Assembly (NCBI RefSeq): GCF_040183065.1
Contig: NC_091124.1
Location: forward strand, 67,987,501 to 68,051,500
Source of the DNA: Periplaneta americana
Taxonomy: Eukaryota; Arthropoda; Insecta; Blattodea; Blattidae
Reading direction: 5' to 3'
Length of the DNA: 64,000 nucleotides
Shown here: piece by piece, positions 12,485-24,700 of the stretch
Layout: each line of letters starts with the position of its first letter
Numbering within the stretch: position 1 is the stretch's first letter
The notes under the pieces: generated by a model
Seen by the model: the letters and a program-made list of their open reading frames with translations, nothing else
What the model was told of the DNA's origin: nothing
Databases searched by the model: none
Program-made: the position numbers and the translations under genes

Positions 12485-13274
12485 TATAATCTTATTATCT
12501 TATTATATTATCTTATAATAATAAACTGGAAGAAGGGGAGGATGAAAATCTGCCATTGTTTACAAGTTGAGTCTCTCAGAATGGATGTTACTTCAACACA
12601 CTGCATGTGCATATTTGATACCAAATTGAAAATGTAGAACGATATTTAGCAAGCAGTACACAGGAAGTGTATGTGGAATGTTCGACACTAGAAAGGAAAC
12701 TGTTTTTCCCTTAAAAGAAAAAAAAAATATGGGTACATTCTGGCAACATGCAATGGTACTTTTAATATGAGAAATGAGGTAGAATTCAGGCAAACAGAAC
12801 TTAATCAATACGGGCAATCCACCTTCCTCAGAAGGGCCGATGTGGGTTAACTCTGGGTAATCACTAGTCCACCGAAACCTTTCTCCATTTGTGCCACTCT
12901 TGCCAATATACTTATTTTTGCTACAACCATATTAGAACTATGGTGATTACAAGGGAATGGTACGATTGTCAATGTAGTTGCAAGGGCAGACTAAAAGTAT
13001 TCATTAGTGCATACTTTGGAATATTTATTTGCACAATCTAAATGAAAGTGGAATAGTGCACAATGTGTATTGCATTAGAGAAAAGTTCACTTGTTAAAGA
13101 TTCACTTCTACACTTGTAATATAGAGCATGGAATCAGGCACACAGTTGTTCACAGTGAATGCACACATATTTTGGCCTGGTGGTAACCCTTAATCTCGCA
13201 GAGTTTCTGATGGAACCCATATACAGCCATTCTCGTCACTGTATGTTGTAGCTCATATCCTCTCTGCATCATTG
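12485..13274. other. Gene-free stretch
   Basis: No coding similarity and no paired repeats seen. Confidence 0.35.
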
Positions 13275-13290
13275 TATCGGTGAAATAAAG

Positions 13291-13588
13291 GGGCGGCCGG
13301 GTAGCTCAGTTGGTAGAGCAGCTGGCTACGGACTGGAAGGTCCGGGGTTCAATCCCAGGTGGTGACAGGATTTTTTCTCTTTGCCAAACTTTCAGAACGG
13401 CCCTGAGGTTCACTCAGCCTCCTATAAAATTGAGTACCGGGTCTTTCCCGGGGGTAAAAGGCGGTCAGAGCGTGGTGCCGACCACACCACCTCATTCTAG
13501 TGCCGAGGTCATGGAAAGCATGGGGCTCTACCTCCATGCCCCCAAGTGTCTTCATGGCATGTTACGGGGATACCTTTACCTTTACCTT
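13291..13588 (+). mobile_element. tRNA-derived SINE with perfect 16-bp target duplication
   Basis: The head begins GGGCGGCCGGGTAGCTCAGT (A box) and has the B box GGTTCAATCCC at 13347-13357, both polymerase III promoter elements. The body is followed by a (CCTTTA)n tail at 13570-13588. TATCGGTGAAATAAAG is present at 13275-13290 and again at 13589-13604, a perfect duplication suggesting recent insertion. The reading frame across it is not a gene. Confidence 0.93.
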
Positions 13589-14100
13589 TATCGGTGAAAT
13601 AAAGTCATGTGCAGTTCTAGAAAGTACGAATTGTAAGCATTCATAGCAGTTGAGTGAGCAGCTCCTTGAGAAGGGACTGTTCCCATGCTAGTTCATAGGT
13701 TAGGTGAGAGGGCATGAATTTCGAAAAGCATAGAGCTTTTCTACTTTTTCTATGCACTCCATCTGCTTGAACTTCAGGTGTGGCCAAATATTCCAATTTT
13801 GTACAATTTCAGATGCACAGTTTAATAGGTTCCCGAGTTACATGGCTCAAAACTGAAGGTATGAATTCCTCAAGTGATAAAATTAATTTTCAGACAAAGA
13901 TTTATTTTAGTTCCATTCAGTCTGGTTAGTATGCCGCCTAACATACTCTTCTTTATAGCTTTTGTAACTCCCCAGCACCCCTCTTCCTTTGGCTATGCAC
14001 TTCAAACTTTGCAGTTGGATGTTTTAAGACAAAAATATTAACATTATCACAGTTTAAGCCGTATCAAGAACATAATATGGAAACAAATGCTAAGTATAAT

Positions 14101-15330
14101 GTTGTTGTTGTTTTCTAATGCCAGGCGTTTGACAATAAAGTCATTTGACCTCTTGCACTCCAATATTTCTCAAAGATATTATCATTGTCAGCCACTGAAG
14201 CACAGATTTTGAGGTGTTCTGAATCCATTTCTTGGTTTGAGTTGCACAATGGGCAGTTAGGGGACTGATATATTCCAATTCTATGCAGGTGTTTGGCCAA
14301 ACAATCATGGCCTGTTGCCAATCTAAATGCAGCTACAGACGATTTTCGTGGCAAATCGGGAATTAACTGTGGATTATGATGCAGAGAGTTCCATTTTTTC
14401 CCTTGAGATTGTGTTATCAGATTTTGTTTGTTGAAGTCTAAGTATGTAGATTTAATAAAAATTTTTACAGAGTAATATGTAGATTTAGTAACAGGTCTGT
14501 AAGTAGCAGTGCTGCCCTTCTTTGCTAAAGCATCCACATTCTCGTTTCCCAGGATTCCACAATGGGATGGTATCCATTGGAATACAATTCTTTTATTGAG
14601 TGATATTAATTGAGAGAGCAGTTTAGTTATTTCTGCTGTTTGAGATGAAGGTGTGTGTTTAGAGACTATTGATAGAATAGCTGCTTTGGAGTCTGACAAT
14701 ATAACTGCATTCTTAAATTTATTAATGTGAAATAGAAGATTCCTGAGACTTTCACTTATTGCAACGATTTCTCCATCAAAACTTGTTGTTCCATATCCAA
14801 GAGATCTATAAAATGAGAAGAGACAGCACGTAACACCTGCACCGGCACCTTGTTCTCTGGAGATCAAGGATCCGTCGGTGTATAAATGAAGCCTGTTTTG
14901 TGGAGGGTACCTAATATTAATTGTCTCTAAAGATGATTGTTTCATTATTTCAGTGCTTACTTCTGATTTCAGTATTTCTTCTGTTAAATTCAGATTATAT
15001 TCTATATTAATAGAGTTAAAGGGTTCGGTTTAATTTGTTGTTGTTGTTTTCTAATGCCAGGCGTTTGACAATGAAGTCATTTGACCTCTTGCACTCCAAT
15101 ATTTTTCAAAGATATTATCATGGCCAGCCACTGAAGCACAGATTTTGAGGTGTTCCGAATCCATTTCTTGGTTTGAGTTGCACAATGGGCAGTTAGGGGA
15201 CTGATTTATTCCAATTCTATGGTTTAATTTGTAAGTTTTCTTTTAAATTCGGGATATTGATTTTCTGTTTTAATTCTTGAACCATGGATATGAAACTTTT
15301 TTGAGTTTTCACTAAGTATAATGTATGACG
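14101..15330 (-). pseudogene. RNase H-type LINE, 5'-truncated, copy c
   Basis: The 3' third of a LINE polyprotein. The frame 14115-14945, open on to about 15025, encodes an RNase H domain: HLYTDGS, DGEIVAI, LSDSKAAI, and WIPSHCGILGNENVDALAKK with the late His and Asp. A C-terminal zinc knuckle CPLCNSNQEMDSEHLKIC follows (C-x2-C-x9-H-x3-C). The TAG stop lies only about 14 nt from the tail (GTT repeats on plus, AAC on minus). Its upstream part resumes after an inserted younger copy (15038-15220) but in another frame. The reverse-transcriptase and endonuclease parts are absent. RNase H suggests the I/R1/LOA side of the LINEs. Confidence 0.88.
15038..15220 (-). mobile_element. RNase H-type LINE tail, copy d, inserted into copy c
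   Basis: 183 bp of the same 3' end as copy c. GGTTTAATTTG stands at 15027-15037 and 15221-15231 as an 11-bp target duplication. The insertion falls in the upstream part of copy c, so one family member jumped into another. Confidence 0.82.
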
Positions 15331-15339
15331 ACTTCTAGC

Positions 15340-16796
15340 ACATATTTAAGTTCCAAATGCAGTGAGGAATGTATAACAATCCCGAAGATGTTCATTGCTT
15401 GTGTACGTATGTATGTATACACTGTAGTTAATACCGTACTTCACTGGCAAAATTTCAAGTTACAAAAATTCTGGACCCAACTTATAAACTATAGTCAAAA
15501 ATGTTCATACATGTTATACAGATTGGATGACCTTTATGATTAAAAGGAAGAAGAAATAACACTTGTTTTGTTCACTAGAGCTCTAATTCTGTTATAATCA
15601 GATTTTACTGTAAATACAAGTCAATATACCAGAACTATTAATAGGTGCAAATCCTGAATGCCTGCACCAGACAAGTAAGAGAGGCAACAAGTCAAAAGTC
15701 AAAATGACATTTCATTAAGTTCTATTATGCACAAAACTCTTGGAGATAGAATGAAAATATAAATGCAGTATTTCAAACCACTCTTGACAGGTACTAGCAC
15801 TTCTCCATCCTCATCGTCGTCGTCATCATCATTTGTAGCTTATTATGTATCAGGCATGTCTATTCAGAAATGACAACGTTTTAAAATGAAAATATATTTT
15901 TACATTTGTAAACAAAACACATGACATATTCCGTTGTTCAGATAAGGAAAAGAGGATCCAGGTATTTCTTAAATTAACTTCTGTGACATTACAAATATAT
16001 TGAAAGTCTACTCTGTGGATAAATTAAAAATGTTATGCTTAAATAATAATTAATATGACACAAATTACAACACTAAACTTAAAATAAAAATAAAATACAG
16101 CTAAAAGACGTAAATATATTCACCTTCATATTGCACATACCCTAAGTTGTACAGCAGGAAAATTGCTTAGTTTTAACGTATTCTCCTTAAATAAATAAAA
16201 TAAATTGTAAACTTTATGTTTGTATACAAGCCCATTACCTGTCAAAGTAATAAATTAAAAATTCACTCTTTTTTTTCTCATATATCTTTTATGCATCAGT
16301 ATTATATATAGTAACCCTTGAACAGTAAACAAGCTTTTTTTTTTTTTAGATATACGTACAATTTGTCTTTTCATTATCACTACGCATTTAGGCAAGAATA
16401 TAAAAATGTATCTAGTTATAATATGAATGAAATGTGCTTTGCAACGAGTACGAAATTAAAAACAAGTAAAATGGGTATTTCTAAACTATAACATTTCTTT
16501 TTACTTTGTTTTTCAATATACAGATATGCTATGGTATGAGGAAATATTAATGGAATGATTCTCTTAAAAATCTATTAAACCAAACACCAGATAAAAATGA
16601 TTATTTTATTCACACAGAAAAAAGTGTGTTCCTACTTGGTAAGAGATCAATTGGTTTTAGATACACTCGATGTTATTAAAGAAAAGTGAGACTAATTTCA
16701 CATAATTATATCGTTCATGTTCTGCAATTGTATCAGCCACTGGTTACAGTTGTTTTTATTGCATTATATTCAATAACATTTTCCCTTATTTTTAGC
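15340..16796. other. Gene-free AT-rich stretch
   Basis: Nothing coding recognised. Short poly-A/T runs and a (TCA/TCG)n run near 15806-15832. Confidence 0.35.
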
Positions 16797-16804
16797 CTAT
16801 AAAA

Positions 16805-16978
16805 CAGTAGTGACCAACTCAGTTGCTCTTACAAAGCACTGCGGCACTCAGGAGTAAAAAAGAGCAGTGTCAATACTAGCATTTGCAAGCATTGGGACGA
16901 TCTGCTCTCGCATAGCATATACTACTCGTGTGCAGCGAAGAGTGCTCTTGCACAAAGAGCACGAGTTGATCACCACTG
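16805..16978. mobile_element. hAT-type MITE, 174 bp
   Basis: The ends CAGTAGTGACCAACTC and CAGTGGTGATCAACTC (reverse complement of the right end) show the CAGTGG-like hAT terminus. They are flanked by CTATAAAA (16797-16804) and CTCTAAAA (16979-16986), an 8-bp target duplication with one mismatch. Non-coding. Confidence 0.82.
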
Positions 16979-17887
16979 CTCTAAAATCTAATGTAGTTAA
17001 TTTCTTTGTATTCTGTATAGTTTGAGTAATGAGTAAAAACTCTACATTATATTTAAAAATAGAACATGATAAATCCTTAATATCACTGTAATGTTAACTA
17101 TATACACACTTTAACTTAACTTTCTCACAAGTTCAAGATATGTAATCTAGTTTCTACCCTTCCTCCTTTTCAAAAAAAAAAAAAAGTTACTACACTTTCA
17201 AAGCCCATTTATGACAGCATTAAAATTAAAAGTAGTTGAAATCCACAGCAGCTCACCATATTGCATACAAAGGTAAAGCCTTCTTGTTAATATTCAGTGA
17301 TGTGGTCTATGACAAGACATTTTTAGTTTTGAATTCCAATGTTTTATATCACTACTGTTTGCTACAGCTTTGCAATGGTGCATCCATTTCTCCTAATTCA
17401 ATACATAGTACACAACAGTGAGACATTAATATTCTCAATCAATATATAAATATTTTTTAAGGCATTTATGCTCAGTGAAAACTAAATTTTACAACAGCTG
17501 ATCTTCGGGAATTATCAGAAATTAAATTTGAATCCTGCAGAAGTCTCTTCCATCTTCAGTAATTTCAATTTTAAAGCTATTCTCAAAAGTTTAATTTGTT
17601 ACATTTTATATTCATGCTGTAACTGTTTATTGTTCATGTACTAGTAATCACTTAAGAAGAAAGCACCTCGATATAGGCTATATTTCATTTCTTAATATTT
17701 AAGTTCAATAAGTAATGTATTAAAAATATTCTACTGCGGAACTCACTGTACGTACGTAATTTCATAGCCTTCTTAGCAAATAATTTGGCTATGATAGAAG
17801 CTGTGTTTGAGGAAATGAATAATTACTTCAAAATCTAAGATGAAGCACATTATAACTTAGAAAAAAATGTTAAATTATGGTTTATTT

Positions 17888-18075
17888 AATGATGCTTGCA
17901 ATTGCTGAGGTTATATCAGCATTGCTGCTGTGCTGTTGGAGTTCTTTCACTTGCCAGTAAATCTACTGACATAAGCCTGTCACATTTAAATGCCATCAAT
18001 CTGGGCTGGGATCGAACCCACAACCTCGAGCACAGAAGGCCAGCACTATACCGACTATGTTACCCAGGCCGACTA
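17888..18075 (-). mobile_element. tRNA-derived SINE
   Basis: On the minus strand a tRNA-like head (GGCCTGGGTAACATAGTCGG, with B box GGGTTCGATCCC at 18009-18020 on the plus complement) is followed by a short unique body. The class rests on the polymerase III boxes. Confidence 0.65.
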
Positions 18076-18413
18076 ACATAGAAATACTAGTCAAAATATA
18101 TATTATAATAAGTCAAATTCAAATTTCCTCATGAGGTGATTTGTTACAAACTCTAGTTTACTTTATTTTTAATTCAATGCTAAATTGAATCTACAGAATA
18201 CATTCGTGTATTAAAGAACTTCCCTAATTATATTATACGAGTACATTCAATTATTTATTGCTACGGAATAGTTACACAAAATTTATTTTGATGGCTTTAA
18301 GTGAGATAAAAATAACAAATGAAAGAGCACACTGTATTCACAGATGATCTTTATCATATACAATTGGCAAGAAAAACTCAATTCTTCCCATAATTCTCGA
18401 ATATAACACTCCA

Positions 18414-18595
18414 AGGGTGGTATTCATAGACATTTCGCAGCACGCACTACGAGCATATTAAGCTAGCCCTGCCTATCCACTGGTTACTTGTACAGAATTC
18501 AAATCATATCCTATCGCTAACACTGGTTTATGAATACGAAAAACGCTGATCATCCACCGGAAACCCGCACTAAAAATATCTATGAATACGGCCCT
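18414..18595. mobile_element. 182-bp MITE with GTATTCATAGA inverted ends
   Basis: Left end AGGGTGGTATTCATAGACAT; reverse complement of the right end AGGGCCGTATTCATAGATAT. GC-richer than its surroundings and non-coding. The ends resemble PIF/Harbinger-type MITEs, but no clear target duplication was read. Confidence 0.65.
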
Positions 18596-19014
18596 AAAAT
18601 TGTCATTTCACTTTCACCCTGAAAATAAGATAAGAAAAAATAACTAACTTTCAAGCAAAATATGAAGTACAGTATCATTGAAATTTACATATGGGTGTAA
18701 TATGCAATAAAAGTGATATTGAGGAAACACTATCACTGTTACATAAGCTATTTCATATTTGTTAGTTTCGAACGTTAGCTTTTCATTTTGGCTCTGCAAA
18801 ATTGTCAAGTTGCATGTTGTTATAAAAAGAATGGAGTTCCTTGACGAATTTTAAAATAATAGTTTCTAACTATAAAATTAGGTATGAAAAATGTATTAAA
18901 TAAAAATATACTTTATTTTACAGAAATTCTGTTACTGCCTTATTTACATTTGTATCGTTTCACGTAATTTATCATAGTTTTGTTGCGAAGCTGGCTTTTG
19001 TTAGCACATTATTT

Positions 19015-19141
19015 ATTTTTTATTTTATTGGGTTATTTTACGACGCTGTATCAACATCTAAGTTATTTAGCGTCTGAATGAGATGAAGGTGATAATGACG
19101 GTGAAATGAGTTCGGGGTCCAGCACCGAATGTTACCTAGCC
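19015..19141 (-). mobile_element. SINE 3' part (family of 47782-48121)
   Basis: The minus strand carries GACGCTAAATAAC and TTGATACAGCGTCGT, which form the 3' end of the plus-strand SINE at 47782-48121, plus a TTCACCGTCATTATCACC block. The tRNA head is missing. Confidence 0.65.
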
Positions 19142-19571
19142 TTAGCACATTATATTCTGTGGCATATAACACCATCTCACCAGTTACTTATGCTGAATAC
19201 AGATTCACACAGAAATAGTAACTTGTTCATAATTTTTATATTGATATGTCATTAAGAATTCTCTTACTGGAAACTAATGATTACATACTGTCTCCATGAT
19301 TGACAGTATTAATATCTTTCATGAAGCTTTTTTTAGAGTAGTGGAAATGGGTAGAAGGCAGATGGTATGAAGTTGGATTTGTTAATTTTTAATTTAGAAT
19401 GTTTTAATTATTCTAGTTGTTTGATGTACCTTGAGCAGTTGTTTTATTGGTTCATTGTGTGTGCCAAAAGTCATTTCCCAACATATGATTGGTGCATGCA
19501 AGTGAACATTTCTGAAAAAAGATTATGTTACTTAAAATGCCACAACATCTTCACCAAAGACAGAGTAATAA

Positions 19572-19578
19572 TAATAGC

Positions 19579-19635
<57 letters not shown>
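19572..19635. repeat. (AGT)n microsatellite
   Basis: About 20 units of agt/gta. The poly-Ser and poly-Val frames over it are artefacts. Confidence 0.95.
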
Positions 19636-19636
<1 letters not shown>

Positions 19637-20460
19637 ATACTAATAATAGCCAGTTCATGAAGACAATGTTCAAAGTTCATCATCTGTTGAGTACATGTTG
19701 TTTTATTTATATTAATAGATATGCAAGCCTTCTTTTGTAACTTGCTAATTTATATTTACGTTTCCTACAGCAGTATAATATGAAAATATAAAGGTATGAA
19801 TAGCCTGGAGGAGGAAAAGTGACTAAATCACAGGCTTTCAAAGAGAACTTTTTTTTTTCATACAACAATATAATATACCAGTATTCAATGAATGAATCAT
19901 TTGGGAACAATCAACAGCTGTTCATTAACAAACTTAAATGAAATAATGATGCAAAGTTCGGTGTTTTTAGTACAAAACATAAATAACTTTTTAGTCAGAC
20001 TGTAATAAAAATTAATTAAATTTTTATTATTAGTATTAATAAACTGGCCTTGATAAAAACTGGACAAAATAAATGCATAACACAATGATACACTACTATA
20101 CCAGCTTCCTGTTTAGAACAAATGAACTAGAAAACATCCACAAAGAGGAATTCTATATTTGATTAAATTAATGGCATTAATGTATTTTAAGAGTGTGTAA
20201 TCATTTGGAAGAAAGATAGAAGATTATAGCATTTTCCTTTAATCAGTTTCATTTCGAACTGCATTTATAAAACTGAACTGTTTGTGGGAAATACAGTTTT
20301 AAGATGGGCTATAGAACCTGTGAATAGTTCGAACATACTGTATTTCGGTATATTGTGTGCAGACAGATTGTGCATGACATAAGTATGTCCAAGTGCGCTA
20401 GCTTGCATTGCATTAATGAGAACATTTATTGCACAAGGTTCATCATATATTTAAAGATGC

Positions 20461-20463
<3 letters not shown>

Positions 20464-20495
<32 letters not shown>

Positions 20496-20938
20496 GCACT
20501 ACAACCCATCAGAGTCATGGCTGTCCCAAGTAGTCTTTGCCACTCCTCTCTGTTTTTTGCTCTACCAGTCCAGTTACGGACTCTAATACTTTTAGCATCT
20601 TTTTCTACGTCGTCCTCCTATCTAGCTCTCGGTCTTCCTCTAGTCCTCTGTCCTCCTGCATTATATAAAAAGACTCTTTTAGCTGGTCGTGAGTCTTCCA
20701 TTCTTGCCAAATGCTCAACCAATCTCAAACGATCAGTTTTTATTATTGTAATGATGTTTGGCTCCTTAAATAGTTCATACAGTTCAGCATTATATCATAT
20801 TCTCCATTCATCATTTACTTGCACTGGTCCAAAAATTGCTCTTAGTATTTTTCTCTCAAAGATATTTAATCTGTTTATTAAGGGTTCAAGTTTCTGAGGC
20901 ATAGGTATGCACTGGTCTAATCAAAGTTTTGTTTATTA
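20464..20938 (-). pseudogene. LINE C-terminal fragment with (GAT)n tail and 13-bp target duplication
   Basis: On the minus strand pieces read PQKLEPLINRLNIFERKILR, DRLRLVEHLARMEDSRPAKR and GGQRTRGRPRA, then the RVRNWTGRAKNREEWQRLL block. This is an RTE-like LINE C-terminus. The 3' end is a (GAT)n run (plus-strand CAT repeats at 20464-20492). TTAAAGATGCAAT at 20451-20463 and 20939-20951 is a perfect target duplication. Strongly 5'-truncated with a few in-frame stops. The plus-strand open frame here is antisense. Confidence 0.88.
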
Positions 20939-21582
20939 TTAAAGATGCAATACCATGTCTTAATCTTGGAAAACTTGTCAACACTCGCTCTTAATTTATA
21001 CAAGTTGTCCACACCTAATATGTCATGCGCAGTCTATTTTCATCTTCCACAGTTGTTATAATTGGAGAAAAGTGTTTTTGGTGATCATTTTTTTGTTTTT
21101 CCATTAATTCATAACAAGTCTTGGTCTATCCTAAATAACAAATACTCAGTACCCAATTCACCCAGACAAGAAGCAATGGCGATGTTTCCTATTATAACAG
21201 GACATAACAGCTCATCACCAAAGTACGTCCTATGCAACAAGGAAAACTCAATAATGACAGCTGATCATCTTCACACATGTCCAGCATTAGTTGCATTAGA
21301 ATTGACTTCAGCATCAAGATTATATTGAGAAGCAAGAAAGAGAATGGAGTCCATTCAAGTTACAAGTTCCTGGATGTTAGACAACTACTACTGCTACTGC
21401 TACTTAATTCATTAAATTTGTATTTTGTGTCAGAAATTAGCATTAATTTCGCGATACTTTCTTGATTTACCTCTGACTGAGGTTCTAACTCATGTGTATA
21501 TCTGTTATCAGACAGTACATCTCACTTGACGATGTGTGTCAGAGGAAGAACAATTGTTTGTGTACATCAATGGTGTAACATG

Positions 21583-21735
21583 TTACTAGTCAGCGATGTA
21601 TGCAATGGAGAGAAAAAGGAACTGGTCATTCTACCCCATTATCTCCTGGCTTAGTTGCCTCATGAGTGATGCCTTATTGGCGTCACTTATGAATTCAAAC
21701 CTGTCTTCGGACAGTTGACTAAACAACAAAAATTT
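21583..21735 (+). repeat. Dispersed retroposon tail, longer copy
   Basis: Starts with the ACTAGTCAGCGATGTATGCA block also seen at 7134 and ends in a CAACAA-type tail near 21725, as expected for a LINE or SINE 3' end. No coding sequence recognised. Confidence 0.5.
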
Positions 21736-21739
21736 ATTG

Positions 21740-24700
21740 ATTATTGCTATATGAGCTCTCAATTATGACTGCCAACAGGTATTTCAAAATCTATCCAGAG
21801 CAATATAAGAAGACAATAACAATGACTTAAAAAAAACATTTAAAATTTGTTCTGCATAGCATCGACATCACCAAATTGCAGAATACGCCAAGTTTAAACA
21901 TTCTTTTACAACTGTCTTTGTTATAAATGTCGTACTTCAAAGAAAAATCTCTATCAGCATTCTATATGAGCAACCAAAGACATTTTAGGGGATTTCCACA
22001 GAAATCTTGGTAAGGGTTTCCTTTTGCTTTTAAAACAAAGTCATTACTTAACAGGACACTTGTAGATGGTTAGCTTCTTGTTCTTCTTCTCTCAAAGAAT
22101 TCGTACTGACAAGTATAGAAGTTAACCTCTTCCCTTACTATATATTTTAGCAGTTTTGTGACAAAAGCGTCATATTTTTTTATTTTCGTAAAGAGGTCAT
22201 TTAATATTGCAGAATCCTGTACATCACTAATTTTCTTACATACTTAAAAAATCATATGAAATAGACAATGGGACTCAAACGAGTTAACTCGGGTTAATAA
22301 ATTTTGACACATGTTAGCAAAACGAGTTAACTCGGGATAATAAGGGAAGTGGTTAATGTCTGTATGCTGAAAAGAACCTTGCACCATTAGTCGTCAAAAG
22401 GGTAAGTACACAAATGTAACTGCTCTCAAAATAAGTTCCAGCTAATGGTGACACAATAAAAAGAGAGGAAACTAAATATTAAATGCATTAGAAGTCGATT
22501 GTGACCATATTCAAAAAGATTTGTAACAATAGTGAGAACTTTTCATACATTAAAAATAAATGGAAGGAAGAATATGTTTTTCTACTTAAAATAGGAAAAA
22601 ATATACAATTCTCATTTATCGCTAAAATCTGTAAACCAGTTCACAACTATGACATATAAGTTCATGATAAAAAAAACTTTTTTGTTAATTTAAACAATTT
22701 TCAGTGTTCATCAATATCAAAAACTCTTATCTTCAGTTATAATTCATATTTATGCTGAAATGTTTGGCAGAAGAAATGACAGTTATTGTATTAATACAAG
22801 CATCATATAATTATGAAGTATCATATATTGGTTTGAAATGTTATACATCAGTCTAACCAGCAATGGAAACAGGAATGTTCATCTTCTTCATTAAAGTTTA
22901 ACACGGCTATATTTCATAACAATGGAAACAAAGTGAAATGAAAATATCACTATATCAGGGGGGGGGGGGGGAAGGAAAAAAAACATCCATTACAAATTGC
23001 AGGTCTGTAACAGCTAGGCATTTCAAGAATTGGCTCTAGTGCAATAAACTCCTTACATAATATACCTAATATATACTGAGTAAATGGAAAAATAACTCGG
23101 GATGATATGAACTGTTTTACACTTCACCGTAACTTGCACATAAACGCAATAGCATATCAGTTTTAGCAAAGAAGTAGCTCAGAAGCGTTAATATAATTAT
23201 CAAACTGAAAGCTAAGAGGATTGACATATTTTGGATGATAAAAAATAAAATAAATTGAATATATTTTAATATTAGATGCTGTCCTCCTTGCTTTCAGCAG
23301 TTTTTAGGCACTCCTGATGTTCTTCTGCCACAACTGATTTAATAGAGAAAAAAAAAATCTTACGAAATTACAATAGAATTTGCACGTTTTATTTTGTGAT
23401 CAAATGATAGTTAACAAGTGCTGCATTCAGCCTTACACCATCCCTAAAAACATTAGTACATACAATATTCTACCTAATTTAGTATTTTGTCTACTTTATC
23501 ACAGGCTGATACCAAGTATTTTTAAAGACAATATTTTAAATTTTATGAACTTCCATTTTATAGTATTCACTTTGTACAGTGACATTTAAAACTTTAAAGA
23601 GTTTCACATACAATATTTACACCTCTAACTCTTTATGTGACTGATACATAGTTAAGATTTACGTACAGGATTTTGGGCAAGGATTCAGTCTGAGTCTCTT
23701 GTATACGGAGGCAATTGAGGTATAACAAGACAAACGTGACTAGTTGGGATTGAAAAGGACCACTTACAGATTACTTCAACATATAATTATACAATTATCT
23801 GTAAGTGCCTGTTTAATTCTTAATACACCTGAAAGAGACTGTGACAGAATTCAACCGAATGTAGTGTTTAAAACCCCTCGATATAAAGTGTTATAATAAT
23901 GAACAATAATCTGGAACCTCTCTTCTTCTTAACTCTTTATTGTCACTACTTTCAATAAGATACGCATTAAAATTACATATCTCCGTTCATAATGTCTAAA
24001 AAAAACAAAATATACATACATAAAATCTTAATTACATTTCTGAATAGTCATGTCTTGCAAATAATAAATATTTTAGGATCACTGGGGGGGATAAAAGTTT
24101 GGACCAATGTTTCAAGAATGTTGCATAGTGAGTCCGACTTGAGAAACATATATTTAAGAGTAACAATCATCTATTTTATGATCTACCTTCAGAATTTTTT
24201 AAGCCAGACATAGTGAAGGCAATGTTCACGTGTTTCATATTGCCAAACAAAATTATTTCTTTGCACATGAGAACATATTACCAACTAAACATATCAACCT
24301 GGCATGAAACAGCTTTTTAACACACCAAAATAACATTGCATTGATATTTCCTTGTGCTGTTGCACAACAGGTGTTATATACATAGATCACCATTGCAACA
24401 GTAATAATACATACATGCCTTTGTATGTTGCAATCCACCTGACATTATGTACAAGATCTCGGATCTCTCATCTTTTAAAATGCTCTGAGCCGCAATCTCA
24501 GGCCGTGTGTACCTGAACAGAAGAGTAAGACTGACTTTACAACACACCTTCCTGTGATATCGAAGACTGAGTAGCAATGCGTGTGCAATTGCTGCCCTTA
24601 ATGTAGTAGAGACTATTTTGCGAGGTGGCTGCTACTATGCTAACGAGAATAACAATTGACATCACTAGATACAATTCATTAGTTTACATTTGAAATCGAT

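Noticed and set aside
13291-13365. Possible tRNA gene
   Set aside because: Only the promoter-bearing half looks like a tRNA; body, tail and target duplication show that it is a SINE. The same applies to the other tRNA-like heads.
19367-19740. Poly-Val and poly-Ser frames
   Set aside because: Produced by the (AGT)n microsatellite; no conserved sequence around it.
20355-20897. 180-residue plus-strand open frame
   Set aside because: Antisense of a LINE fragment whose true reading is on the minus strand.
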